From positions 2,563 to 66,562 of the forward strand of contig NMRA01000515.1 of assembly GCA_002633005.1 (NCBI GenBank): 64,000 nucleotides of DNA. Direction: 5' to 3'. The notes beneath the pieces were generated by a model. That model had not been told where the DNA came from, searched no databases, and saw only the letters and a program-made list of their open reading frames with translations. This stretch comes from Phoronis australis (Eukaryota > Phoronida > Phoronidae). Positions 24,713 through 37,300 of this stretch are shown here, piece by piece. A program made the position numbers and the translations under genes. Numbering within the stretch: the first letter of the stretch is position 1; each line of letters opens with the position of its first letter.

Positions 24713-24922
24713 AGAGCTGGTGGTCCTGGGGGTGGGGTCCACGATAAAATAAGGAAACTCACTCATCTAGAGAATTTTATTGGAAACAGTATAGTTTTGA
24801 AGAGAAACTGCTGTGAAAAAGTCACTCTTGACTTCTGTGCATCACGTACCATACACCTCTTATTTTGGGAGCACTCCCACCCAGAACAATATGAATATGT
24901 GCTGCTAGCCTACCCGTCATCG
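24713..24922 (+). other. Unassigned exon-like open segment
   Basis: The segment is open for 70 codons between an acceptor-like AATTCATAACAG and a good donor, TCATCG|GTGAGT. It reads for example HDKIRKLTHLENFIGN and EQYEYVLLAYPSS. It is 560 bases downstream of the decayed frame at 23639-24154, in the same orientation, and might belong to the same broken gene. I do not recognise the family. Confidence 0.3.
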
Positions 24923-25039
24923 GTGAGTTTCCAAAAAGAAACACTTAGTTCCACACAACAAACCTGTTATTCAGTGGGGTAACTGGTGGGGATAACATCA
25001 CCGAACGATGTTGATAGAAACTGATTGCTAAAAACTTAC

Positions 25040-25198
25040 CAAGTAATGTTGTGTAGTCTCCGAATGCCGGGAACTGCATAGTCATAGAGCACACACGGGG
25101 CTTCAGCATCCACACACTTTTTGTCAGTTAGTTGACCCTGTTGACCGCAATTGTCCACGAATATAGTAACCTTAGGTCTTTTGGGAATTTGTGTCCAC
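25040..25198 (-). CDS. Candidate minus-strand exon, Cys-containing, gene unassigned (possibly upstream ZP-gene exon)
   Basis: The segment reads WTQIPKRPKVTIFVDNCG, then DKKCVDAEAPCVLYDYAV and ends at a strong donor (ACTTG|GTAAGT). The acceptor is either GACAG at 25199-25201 or ACAAG a few bases upstream (exon start about 25208). It contains three cysteines and no stops. It lies 3.2 kb upstream of the first ZP-gene exon I can link, on the same strand, so it may encode part of that extracellular region. The donor leaves phase 2 and I found no matching next exon. Confidence 0.45.
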
Positions 25199-25999
25199 CT
25201 GTCGAAGACTTGTACCAAGGAAATTAGCAGTAATATGGCTTAGCGCGACGACGTATTTTGATAAAAATCCCATCTTTTACCAGTTGTTTACATGCAGACA
25301 GCCACGCATGCGCAATTCAATCACCACTAGTACAGCAGCGACACCGCGAGGAGAATTCTCCGAATAGCCCCATTAAACTTTGACTTTTTGGTCACACGAT
25401 AAAAAGCGTCCGCTGGTAGTTTTTACGGTCAATGTTTCAACTTATTTTTTGGTCAGTTTGATATTTAGGACAAAATACTGAAAAAGAGATATTCATAATT
25501 TGAAGTTTTTGGCAGTTTATTAAAAACCAATCTACTGATTATTCATAGATTGTTTATTATACGTTATTTCATAATAAAAAGGTAAACCGGTTGAGCATTC
25601 CCATTACAGGGGTCCACAGGCAATCTACTGCCTGCGCTGATAACTTAACTACTCACGTTTTATTAACAACCCTTCTCTTTTGATTGGGTAACCCGGCTAA
25701 CACTTCTGATTGATTTGTAAACTAAAATTCGTTATCGAGAACCAATCAGATGTCTTAACCGGTTGACCTAGCTCATTGTCAGTCAGTGAACCGGCTGAGT
25801 AAGTGTAGCTACTATCCAAAATGGGCCTAAAAGTGTTCATGGATAATAATAAACCGTTACTGAATCTGCATTTAAATATCAAGCACTGATTGTGTTATAA
25901 ACAGTAAATTTTTACTATGAGCAGGGATTTTTGAAGCATCTAAAAGGCGAGAAGTTAAGCCCCGTAAATTTACAAGACGGTGATTACACCCGAGTGTTT

Positions 26000-26165
26000 A
26001 TTTACAACTAGTGTATATTTACGCACGGTGTGTAATAAACACTCGGGTGTATAAATACACCACCTCCAGAAGTCGTGTAAATACTCGAGTGTATAATTAC
26101 ACCACCTCCAGAAGACCTGTAATACTCGGGTGTATTATTACACCACCTCTAGAGGTCGTGTAAAT
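26000..26165. repeat. Imperfect tandem repeat, ~43-55 bp units
   Basis: About three to four units share ACTCGGGTGTATAAATACACC and CACCTCCAGAAG-CGTGTAA. The units are internally near-palindromic (GTGTA…TACAC). Confidence 0.75.
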
Positions 26166-27296
26166 GTAAAATTACACACATGCAAATATACATCTGGTGC
26201 ATGTGAACTCACTAAGTTTAAATTTACACAGAGCTGTAAAAGTAAGATCACTCCACCAAAAGACCCATTACAAAATTATCTCTGTCGTTCCATACTTAAA
26301 GCAACACTGCCACCTCTGTTGCTGTTGCTGCTATTGCTCTGTTGCTACTGGATGAAACTTCACGGCTTTTTCAAACGAAATTTTTGCAAAAGTTCGTCGT
26401 TCGAGTTGAACGCCGAATTTCCAAAAGCCAGCACGTCATCAAAAACTAGAACCATGTTGTTGAACGATGTTTGGGACACGATTATTGATATGCCACTTTC
26501 ATCAGTAATGCTCGCTGCTGGATCGCCGCATTAGGAAATCCCAAGATTATCATTCAGGCGATGGCCTTATGAAAATTTCACGAAGTACAAGGTGCAGTAA
26601 ATCGGACCGAGTTAACAAGGAGTACAGAAGTTTCTGTTTACTCCAACGAATAACCATGTAGCCGTTGAGTTTCGACGTTATTTGAAGTAAAATGAAAATT
26701 TCAAGACGTTTCAGTAATAGATGAACACTTAAATAAAAGTTCACGTCAACATGTAACTATTTCCATAAAAATCGGGGTTTAATATTTAGTGCGTGATGAG
26801 AAACAATTAATTTCACGATTTTAATTGATTGCTAGATATAGTTGATGCTCAGGTTTAGTTTCGTTTTAATGGGGATTTGACGATCTGTTCTTTCGCGCAA
26901 TTTCATAAGTTTAAGTTTATTTCCGGGTAGACAGCTAGACTTTTTAGCACTTGCTATTTCCCTCCCTTTTAATAGGGAGCTAAAGACGATTTTTGTCCTG
27001 ATAGGCTCGTTGGTTGAATATGTGATACATTTACCTAAATTCAGACCACTGGACAAAAACAAAAATAGGCCTTTCATGCCACGTCGCATATGTTAGGATT
27101 TTTATCGAGTTCTTAGTGCCACGGCGTATAGTTGCAGCTCGGTCGGCAGGACTAACTGTATGAGCAAGATTCGTGTTTTAATCTACTGCGTGTTCATTAC
27201 TTATATAGCAATCATGCAAGTGATTGCTGTGACGATGAAAACACACGACAGTTTTCTGCCCTTGGTATCTGCGGTAAATTGAATTGTTTTAACAAT

Positions 27297-27332
27297 TTTT
27301 TTCTAGTCGCTTTAAAAAGCGACTAGAAAAAA
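27297..27332. repeat. Perfect 17-bp-arm palindrome, 2-base spacer
   Basis: Arm 27297-27313 (ending CTAGTCGCTTT) and arm 27316-27332 (AAAGCGACTAG…) are exact reverse complements separated by AA. Confidence 0.95.
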
Positions 27333-28620
27333 TTCATATTAGCATTCGTCGTAAAAATGGAGGGACGCCCAAGATAAATTTCACACAAGAGTGATCATTT
27401 TTCACCACTGAGACGCGGATAAAATCACCAATTCTGCTAGTGGGTATAAGTTGCCTTTGTCATCAGGGTGGAGTTTTGTTTACTGGACATCCTTTGATTT
27501 CCTCTTTGACCTAGTTCGAGGACGGACACGCACTATAGGTTGCCATTTTCATAAAAATGGCATGGTGAGAGGTACGATAAATAGCATGGTGAGAGGTACG
27601 ATAAGGAAGCAAAGTGTAATTAAATTTTCTAATGAAGTTGCTTTGCAACACAGATTTGAGAGGCCGTACAACTAGACTTGTCAAGGTGGCAAGCAAATTT
27701 ACATGACGGAATCTGATTTCCTTTACACTGAAACTTTTTTAACTTTGGGGGAACATGTGAAAACACGAATACAAAAACGTGCTTGTCTAGACACCCTATG
27801 TTACTAGATGCCGTGCTGTTATTACAAAATTACTTGTGTATACTTAAAAGGATAAGGCGTATCGTTTCCTCGTTTAGTAGGTGCATTCACGGACAGAATT
27901 AATGGCCTGGCAACTTATTACCATATTTACAAAGATTTTACGCAAAATAGAACCTTACTGAATTTGAATGATATCATGCAGACAGTTTCAGGGAAAGGGC
28001 ATATGTACTGAATTGAGACATGAGCAAAATATCACATATAACATATTCTCCGTCCCAGTCACCACAACTTACTTTTTAAATTTGAGTCATTAACTAAGCG
28101 CAAGCACACAAGTAGACCCCTGTATCGAGACGTTTCTGTCATGTTAATTGGGGAAGGTTTAATGGATATGAAATATTATTTACGCGAGGAATTTCGGCAT
28201 AAGAAGCAACTACACTCGTGGCAGCATTTATTGAATAACGAAACGGAAACAAAATTCATCCTAACCCATATGTTGGTGATGGATTATCAAATAATTATAA
28301 TAACTACACCACAACTTATCTCACTCTGCTATTGTATTGTTTTGTCCGGCGCAAATGTGGATAATTCTTTAGTTTTGACATAATTATCCAAAATCACGGT
28401 ATTCTGGTAATAGTAACTTCAAAACTACATTTGTTTGCAGTTATACGGGACAGGTTATCGATTTTTCAAATTAGGTTTGGCTATTTTGAAAAGCTGGTTT
28501 TATGATTGTATTTTGCTGAGATAGTGGGACGTTTTGATCTTAATACTCATTGAGTGTCAATCGGTTAATTAGTGAAAAAGTGAAAAAGTATGAGCGTTTA
28601 AAAAATTGGAGGTTTATACT

Positions 28621-28666
28621 TAAAGCCAATCAAAAGTATGTTTTAACATACTTTTGATTGGCTTTA
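28621..28666. repeat. Perfect 22-bp-arm palindrome, 2-base spacer
   Basis: Arm 28621-28642 (TAAAGCCAATCAAAAG…) and arm 28645-28666 are exact reverse complements separated by TT. The surroundings show no tandem or transposon structure. Confidence 0.96.
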
Positions 28667-30140
28667 AAAGAGTTAATCTGAGCTCTATCGGGAGCGCAAA
28701 CCCACCCTACTGTCTATCAAGCATGACATGACAAACACTGGGGCGTAACTGTTTTGGCTTTTTACACTGGTTTTGATTATGGTGGTGTTCTCGGCCATTT
28801 TCCACAACACAATTAGCAGCTAAAATAAGCACCTCGATTTCGTTACTTCTACCACGGTTACGGGCGTTTGACTGGAAGGCAACGTCATAATTACGAGACT
28901 GAATTGATGAGAGTAAAGAGCTGGCTAAACACGACGAAATGCATCTTTTAAAAGCTGCATTTTGCTGCCTCCTGAGTTGACTAAGAATGAAAATCGAATT
29001 AGTCCTTTTACTCTCGTAAAATCAGACTCATAATAATCTTTACAGTGATAGGATTCTGTTTACAAGAACGTCGAAACCATCTCTACGACTCGAGGAAAAG
29101 ATGTAGTTTATTGAGGTTGGCCAACCCTAAAATTGATAGAAGTGGCGCATGTACGTATTGCCTGTGACTTCAGTTGGTAAGAAGTATAGAAATACTATCA
29201 CTGAAAGAAATATTATGAAATGGGTTTGATGAGAGTAAAAAGGCCACTGAGATAAAGAGGGGAAATGCAGTTTTAAGTGTTTGAATAAAAATGTTTTAAA
29301 AACTAAATGTGAATCGAATTAACTAATATCAGTGAAACATTCGTGTCGGTTTTAACAGGACATTTAAAATAATCGTTGACTAACGGTACAAGCAAACGGA
29401 ATTCACAGTGAAAATGTGTGAATGACCGTGAGTAAAAAGGTAAACGCCATTTTTGTCTTGATCTTACCAAGTACGCAATTTTCTTTAGCGCCATCATGGC
29501 TAAGATGCCAGCACATTTAAACGTGTTTTTTAGTCACGAATGTAAAACGGGTTTTCAACATGTTGGCACTACTACATAACATGCATTTCTTACACTAAGA
29601 AAATCAGCAACAATGGAAATATCTCTCTTGCATTGATTCAGTAGGGTCTGTTTAACTGGCAACATTGTGTAAGATATCAGGAAGTCATTACCTTGCATTG
29701 CTCAATCATAACCAATCGATCTTGTGTTATGTAACCTTAAATTTCTAGAATTCTCTTGTCCACTAAATGTCACACCGGGACGCTTTTCATCACGGTGAGC
29801 AGTTAATACAGCAACACTAGACGAATTTTATGATGACAAGACAACGATTACGAGTTTTTAACGTCCATTTAGGCTGCTGGAGACTGCAATATACTTCAAC
29901 TTTAATCACTTAGTTTCCAGCTGTCGTCACTGGGCCCAATACTGTGTCACAACACATCTTAACACGGATATAAAGTGACGTTCAGTGGCTTCTTACGAGA
30001 AAACAAAGGTCGTTACTGAGAAGTACTAAGAAACCGCCGTCGTGTCATATTGTTAAACGTTATGAGTTGGTGAACAGTACAAGGAGTTAACGTATGTCCA
30101 TGTTACACACCTGAGATTGTGTTCTTACCGAAATACTTAC

Positions 30141-30401
30141 CTTGTTATACATACGCCATATCACATATTCACTGTTCACTTGGGTGTGAGAACTATCATA
30201 CACAAAAACAGCGACGTCACAAAACATCTTTGTCTGATGCGGGTCAAATTTCATATAAATCAAATCAATACTACCACCATGCCATCTTTTGTCACATTCA
30301 TACTCAACCAGGGTCTTTCCAGTTGAATCAATATATATTCGTACACTATTACAACGATAAAAACAATGGGATGGAACCCTCTCAACAATAAATTCGCCTA
30401 T
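30141..30401 (-). CDS. Candidate minus-strand exon (87 codons), gene unassigned
   Basis: An open, phase 0 to phase 0 exon lies between the acceptor TTTGTATGGTGCACAG and the strong donor AACAAG|GTAAGT. It encodes IGEFIVERVPSHCFYRCNS, then EYECDKRWHGG and KFDPHQTKMFCDVAVFVYD, with four cysteines and a beta-sandwich-like alternation. SIDLIYMKFD…CDVAVFVYD loosely resembles the second half of a CUB domain, but that is weak. It may be a 5' exon of the ZP gene or part of another gene. No adjoining exon was established. Confidence 0.5.
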
Positions 30402-31842
30402 CTGTGCACCATACAAATAACTAGCTGTAGCATAGCTATAAAAGTGAGCAAGACGCCGCTTCAAGAAGAATGACCCGAATAAAATTGCTTATTCAAACGG
30501 CTTCGTCTATAAGTCGTCGCAGATTTCTACATGTTCTACTGAGTTTCACGTTTTTATTTGATTTCAATAGTAAACGAGTACTGTATTTATTCTAGCGCCA
30601 ATCTCTTTCCGCCTGCGGTCAGTAACATGCACTTATAGAAAAAGTAAACATTGCTAATTAGTATACTTTGATAGCAGTCCTTCATTCAAGCTCGTTGTGT
30701 GGAAAATCTTACAAGGTGCAAAGTGTACAATCTTAAGTTCGTTGGAGAAGACATAATGAATACTTGTGATCGGGGGTTTAATGCAACAAACTCAAGATTG
30801 CACAGAGTACATTTTGTTAGATTTTCAACATTTGATCTTGTTAAGATTTTAACAAACATTTTCAGAAGCGTAGTTTAATGTCCGCACCACAGACACAAAT
30901 TTTGGTTTAACTCGGTGCATTAAAATACTCGGCTTATAATTGCTGTCTAATAATAGGCTTCTTTTTATAGCAACTAAATTCGGTGACCTAAAAACTCACT
31001 GACCCTCCCTTATTGTGGGCAGTGACCTTGAAACTTTCAATTCTTATTCGTCGGGTTTACTGAATTATTTAACATCTGTTTGACAAGTATGCGTATTAAG
31101 CTACATACGTACAAAACTAGAGATTTTAACTTAGGAAAAGAATATATTTTCTGAACGTAGAACACCTGTAGAATTTAATTTTCTATTAATTTGACACTCT
31201 AGTTGGAACTCTTTAGTAAAATTCTGAGAAAAACAGAAAGGTATATTAACGAAAAAACAACGGTATCAATGACTTGATCAAACGTTACTTGATATATATG
31301 CTCAAAATAAAGTCTTAAAAACCTTGTTACAGTTTTCTAAAATATCATGTCGTTTTCATGGAGTCATAAAAGTTATACTTTTGATGTCCACTTATACGAA
31401 AGAGGAAACTTATGTGAAGAGTTTTGGATTTACAGTGGCGGCTGCAATGTTACACGAGAAAGTGATGCAAATATTAGTCTATTAATTTGAAAAAATTCCA
31501 CTTGAAACGCATATACATAGCAAACTACGAACATACCCACTAGATTACTTGGTAGAGTAATACTTGCTACCTGGAACATCCACTTCTTTGTAAGTGTAAA
31601 ACGATTGTCTGACGCATCACGTCAAGACACTCGCGAGACACCTGGTGTGCGTAATCTTTGTTTGTGGAACGGAAACGAATTCCATCCTATAAGCCAATAA
31701 TCCCAACCAATCACTTCAGCGGCCGCCATTTGCTAGTAAAAGGTGAATTCACTAGAAACCTTAAATCAGTTTTGCTAGTTCATCTGTGACATAAGAAAAC
31801 CACACCTCCCAAGTGTTACAGACACGACTGCAGAAAACTTTA

Positions 31843-32010
31843 CCGGGGTTTTCCGTAGATAAGCCCACCCGATGAAACGCCCATGTGCGTTTATTCGGAA
31901 AATTATGCCGAATATACGCCCATGGGCTTTTTATTTGGTTTGCAACTTTTCGTCAAGTGTCCAGATAGTGGTGCGTTTATTTGGAAAATTTCCTTTTAAA
32001 AGCCCACTTA
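31843..32010 (-). repeat. GCGTTTATTCGG repeat family, copy 2 (inverted)
   Basis: This is the reverse-complement counterpart of 14527-14692, starting CCGGGGTTTTCCGTAGATAAG and containing CCATGTGCGTTTATTCGG. Confidence 0.75.
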
Positions 32011-32098
32011 GCGTCAACTTTTAGTCACAAAGTCAGTTTTGTGAAGCATTTATCAATTATAAAAACGAATGAAGTGTTGCCGAACTATGCATTTATTG

Positions 32099-32281
32099 CT
32101 ATAAAATTCTTAAAACTTTTTTAAATAAAAAATCAGCCACGAAACCTCTTAATCTACGTGTATTCAGCCGGTCCATGTCAATGTTTTCATCCAGCTCCTC
32201 CGAATTTCTTTCCAACTCCGAGTCTCTGAAGGGATCCCGCGACTTGCCATCCATCTCTTGGATACCCGCGTTGTATCCCAT
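32099..32281 (-). CDS. Small unassigned ORF (60 aa)
   Basis: An ATG-initiated frame is rich in charged residues (DGKSRDPFRDSELER, NSEELDENIDMDRLN) and ends with a hydrophobic-basic tail (FLFKKVLRIL). It lacks a recognisable domain and a supporting splice context. It lies between two repeat copies and may be chance or a first exon. Confidence 0.2.
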   Translation of the reverse strand: MGYNAGIQEMDGKSRDPFRDSELERNSEELDENIDMDRLNTRRLRGFVADFLFKKVLRIL

Positions 32282-32484
32282 GTGTTCGCGAATTCGGGGT
32301 TGACTAATACGGTACGGACCATTTGCCCATCAACATTCGAATGCTATGATGTCTTGCGGGATTTTCCGCACGCCTGAAGATACAGTCCAGAAATTTCTCG
32401 TAGCCGGATGGGGGGGGGGGCTGCGATATCCTGTCGAGGTATATTCTTTCTCGCCGCCGCTTTCAAGCCAATACTGATACACGG

Positions 32485-32690
32485 GTGAGAAAAAACATGA
32501 CCGCCGGACCCAAAACATGACCGCCAGACCTCCAGATCGGACCAAATCACCTATAAACAGCATCTACGGGATCAAATGGGACCGCCGCACCAAAAATGGG
32601 ACAGATGCACCTAAAGACATAACCGCTCCACCACAAAACAAGATCGCCGGAGACTAAACGTGACCGCCGGACAAAATGAAAATTATCAAT
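32485..32690 (+). repeat. Degenerate ~21-nt ACCGCCGGAC repeats
   Basis: Variants of an A-rich spacer plus ATGACCGCCGGACC unit recur at about 21-base steps: ATGACCGCCGGACC, ATGACCGCCAGACC, TGGGACCGCCGCACC, GGACAGATGCACC, ATAACCGCTCCACC, AGATCGCCGGAGAC and GTGACCGCCGGAC. The composition (CpG-rich motif alternating with A-runs) is unlike the surroundings. Confidence 0.6.
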
Positions 32691-33130
32691 GCCTTTAAGT
32701 GATACCGCGGGTTATGACGTAACCGGCCAGCTAGATGCATGAAGACTGTCGTCAAAATAACCTTGGTAGCAATGTGTGTTGAACTCCGTTAGACTCCGAA
32801 ATTTCACACGCTTAAAGTTCTTATTTTTTCACAATACGTGGTGAGAGTATTCAAGCCGAAGTTCATAAATTTTCTACTGAGCGTCCTTGGGTGCTATCAA
32901 CTTTGCCACAAGGAGGTCTAGAAGTGTCATGCACATTAATTTTCTTGTCCCGCTGGGCAGATATTGCAAAAAATGATAAGTTGCTACACAATTAACTTTG
33001 TAAACAGGTATCAACAGTACTTTTAAGGACTACCAATCCACCCAGAAGGGCTGTTTCACTTACAAAAATACATATCACGCATCATGCTGGTATTTAGGTA
33101 GCCAAAATTGACTTTCCGTTTACACACCCC

Positions 33131-33232
33131 TTTTCCGAATAAACGCCCGGGTGTTTCTTGGTGTTACTAAAATGCCTGAAAATTTTCACTTTCCGAAAAC
33201 ACGCCCAGGGGCTTATCTACGGAAAACCCCGG
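33131..33232 (+). repeat. GCGTTTATTCGG repeat family, copy 3 (partial)
   Basis: It runs from TTTTCCGAATAAACGCCC to CTACGGAAAACCCCGG, in the same orientation as 14527-14692 and shortened internally. Confidence 0.7.
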
Positions 33233-33805
33233 AACAAGACTTTTGTCTAACAAGTTGAATACTACAATTGTATGCAAATATTTCATAAAACTAGAAGACA
33301 TCAAATTTTATTAGATTCACAAGAAACCTAAAATGTATAATTGTCATAGCTTTCATATTGAGCTTTGTATTTGTAATTGTTTGTGTGCATATGTATATAC
33401 CCTGTGATAGGGGCTGGAGCATAGACTTAGTATTAAGATGTCTATGGACTGGAGGGTTCGTTACTCGAAATAAGCGATTCAGACTACAAAGGCTCAAGCA
33501 TACTCGTGAAACATTCCCCTTTCAATATTGCGATTTTGCGTTATCTTGTTTTTTCGCCTATCGAACGCTCCTTGATCAGTGCCTACTTGCCCTATAAATG
33601 TAGCTAAGCCCTGAAAAAAGTTCATTAAATTTTAAAAAGGCAAATAAATAATGCAAGCCAAGTTTGTTGTTGAGTACTAAAATACTTGCAAGTATCCATG
33701 GAGTTTGGCATTATATCTGAGTCTGGTATTATATCGGAGTTTCTTCTTGAATTGTTAAAGAGTAAAACTGTTCCACAGCCAAGGTTATAAAAGAAAAAAT
33801 AGCAC

Positions 33806-33823
33806 TTTATTTCACAATTTATT
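33806..33823 (-). promoter_or_regulatory. Two AATAAA poly(A) signals for NDUFV1
   Basis: On the minus strand AATAAA occurs at plus 33818-33823 and 33806-33811, about 510 bases past the NDUFV1 stop. They are the first canonical hexamers I see downstream. Confidence 0.55.
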
Positions 33824-34327
33824 ATCATATACTGTATACACACGAATACAATATCTTACAAAACACAGTTGCAATCAAAATATGACAGGACTCAATCATG
33901 TGACTACTGTCTTCTTTACATCACAAAACGTGTTACTGAGAGAAGTCTGCAATATTGCAGCCTCTTACTTTAAGCTGAGCACTATCATTTCACATCTTCG
34001 ACAATCAAGCAACAGTTTAGTATATAACACATGGCTGCTAACTAGAAGAGAGCATTTAGTTACAAATGCTTCCCTATTTTAGAAGACCAACACAGGGGCA
34101 TTATGGGAGAACAACACTTCCCTACAGTTGACCATCAATACTGCGCTTCAACAGCTTCTCGAGCAGACGACGTTACACTTTAGAACTCAGCCTCAACAAC
34201 ACAGGCATCATTCGCAAATGACACACACTTTGCCAGAGCCAGAGTAACTCCAATTTTCTTCTTACTACCTAGCCAGGCTTCCATAAAGATATAACTTAAT
34301 TCACCAGTATTTACAGTTAAACCCACA

Positions 34328-37300
34328 TCAGTTAGTAGCCGCTCTTTTCTCAGACTTCTCGTGAAATTCTTTCATTCGCTCCTCAAGTTCAGGCCTGAAG
34401 TGTCTTATAAGACCCTGCAACAAAAACACATTGTAATAATCAACCATAAGTTATCAACATCGTTTAAATCAACTTTCACGCCCTTGTCTGTATATTCATC
34501 CTGCTAGGTAAGCAAAACGAATCAGAACAATAACAACAGTCAGTGGAATACTAGAACATACAATGCCCTTTGGATAATACATTTATGAAGCAATTTCAAA
34601 ATTTACCACAGAATGGAATGCTAGTTATTGTCCCAATTCACCATGAATGCCATGGACCATACAATTTGCAGGTATATTAGACAAAACTGTGACATTTACC
34701 TGAACAGGCCAGGCAGCACCATCACCCAAGGCACATATAGTGTGACCTTCAATCTGTTTGCTTAATTCATATAGCATGTCTATTTCTTCTGGACGGGCAT
34801 TACCCTCCACTGTAACAATAATGAGTGTGTAACTACAACCAGCATTGTGCAACAATAATGAGCGTGTAATTACAGAAAGCAGTGTGAAACCATGTCGTAC
34901 TGAAATGCCCCGAGAACATGTTTTAGGCACAAAAGTACTTCATCAAAGAAATCTTGGTAAAACAATATTTAGGGTAAAATCAAGCCACCTAGAAACGACT
35001 TCATGAATGTTTATTTAAATTCAAATTTGAAAGCATAATTTAGTTAGACAGAATCTGTGTATAATTACTTAAAAAGAGACATATCTAAAAGCTAACTGAA
35101 ACATGACAGCTGAAGAAAAACCGAGCACCATACTTTTTATTATTAGAAACTGCTTACCTTCAACTTGGTGTGAGGACCATAAAGCAATACTTAAGATGAT
35201 AGGCTACCTTCACCACCAAGGACAAAATTTCTTGAATTAATCTTCTAAGTATTAATAGCAGACCATAATTTCCATTTTTAAAGAATGTTAATGTCTTCAT
35301 TTTTGACAGTGGAATACTCTGGTTCAAAAGCCTAAAACAAAATCCCATTCAGGCTTTTGTGGCTTGCAGAATGAAGCAACAGAGAAAATCATGTTTGTGA
35401 ATACTTATGGAATATTGGTGCAACTCAAGATTTTTCTAGAAATAATGCATACACTTGCTTATGGATATCTGGGCATTATTTCAGTACATATGATTCTGTG
35501 ATCAACAAAGATTTTAAAAATATAGTTTTATGGGTCTACCACTAACAATTAAAAACATTTAAGCAATTCAATCATTAGTAATGCAGGTAGCCTGTTACCT
35601 TAAGATTTTTTCAAAACATTAAAAATAGCAGAATATTAAAGCCACATACAAAAATAATTAGATCAAGCCAAAATTGGAAACTTTAAGCTAGAATAATCAG
35701 GTTTGAAGTAACAAATTAAGCAGTGGAAGCAATTGATGAACTCCAATTGAGCTACTGGACAGTTATGAAAAACCAGGTAAATATTACAATATCTGAATGA
35801 TAATCAGAAAGACTTTCAGATTTTCAAAGATGGCACTATGTGTGGCTTTACATGGAGAATGCATCTTTCATAGAATTTTGACAAAATACTGACGAAAGCA
35901 GTTAAGACATCTCATAGTTTCTACTAGAACACACATATCCTTTGGACACTATCAATCTATTGCTCACTTCAAAAACACTAAAAATGCTCACCAAATCTGT
36001 TCATTATCTTATTCATCCAACCTGTGCCTTCTCTGCAGGGGGTGCACTACAACAAATAATTCACCGATAAAGAAATCCCCTTTCGCAAGAAAAGTTTAAC
36101 AAAAATATAAGGATATGAGTATACAATGACTGCAAATCTATGGTGCATGTTGTGAGAAATGAGTTACTAGAAAACAAGTGATCGGCCAATGATTATAAAG
36201 CCTGTCAACTATACAAGTAAGAAAGAGTGACTCGTTAAAATTCTGAACACCCACACAGTGAAGTCACCTCTTCAGTATGATCCATACACAGTTACACAAA
36301 CCCTGGTATAAGCCACCCACAAGGCTACACATTGCACATCACATACACAGTTACACAAACACTGGTATAAGCCACCCACAAGGCTACACATTGCACATCA
36401 CATATACAGTTACACAAACCCTGGTATAAGCCACCCACAAGGCTACACATTGCACATCACATACACAGTTACACAAACCTTGGTATAAGCCACCCACAAG
36501 GCTACACATTGCACATCACATAAACAGTTACACAAACACTGGTATAAGCCACCCACAAGGCTACAAATTGCACATCACATCCCTACCTGTCCACAACTCT
36601 CATGTCGGTAGAAGTGGATGAGGCGAGCTATACACTTGATCATGTCTGCCTGCTTATTCATCACAATCACTGCTGCTGTACCCAGACCAGACTGGACTTC
36701 CACAAGGGCATCAAAGTCCATCAGCACAGTGTCACATATACTGGCAACAGATAGAGAGGTCAAGTCAGAAGAGACATCATGTGACTTGTCCGGAAGTTAT
36801 ATGGGGAGAGTAAAGAAGACCAAGATGTTTACTTGAAATTTAAATACAACTACACTTAGTTGGCATCAGCAGAGAGGTTTAGATTGAAATGAATTTTTTT
36901 AGAAAAAGTCAGCAAGTGTAATGTTTTGACCTTTTACTTCTTTTATTTACATCTATCCAGTCTGCCAAGTGTTTGTACTCCTTCACCTTTTGGGTATGAC
37001 AGGCACCGACGAGCCCCCAGGTATAATGCCCTGCAGGTTATCCCAGCCACCTATAACTCCGCCAGCATGCCTCTCGATAAGTTCCTTCAGTGGAATTGAC
37101 ATCTCTTCCTCCACCGTGCAAGGATTATTCACGTGACCAGAGATGTTAAATAGCTAGAAACATGGAAGGAAATAAATGGTCAAGTCTTAACAAACATCAA
37201 ACTGCAATGTCACTGACTCTTGAAGCTGACTTACTTTTAAGTTAACAATATTTAGAGATAAGGTCAAAAGCAGTTCTGGTCAATGCGATATCAAACAGCA

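Noticed and set aside
26130-26534. 134-codon plus-strand frame with a leucine-rich stretch
   Set aside because: The first part is the tandem repeat and the leucine run is a CTG/TTG low-complexity tract; no domain or splice support.
36288-36582. CRISPR-like array
   Set aside because: Units are directly contiguous with no spacers and lie in a eukaryotic intron; an ordinary tandem repeat.
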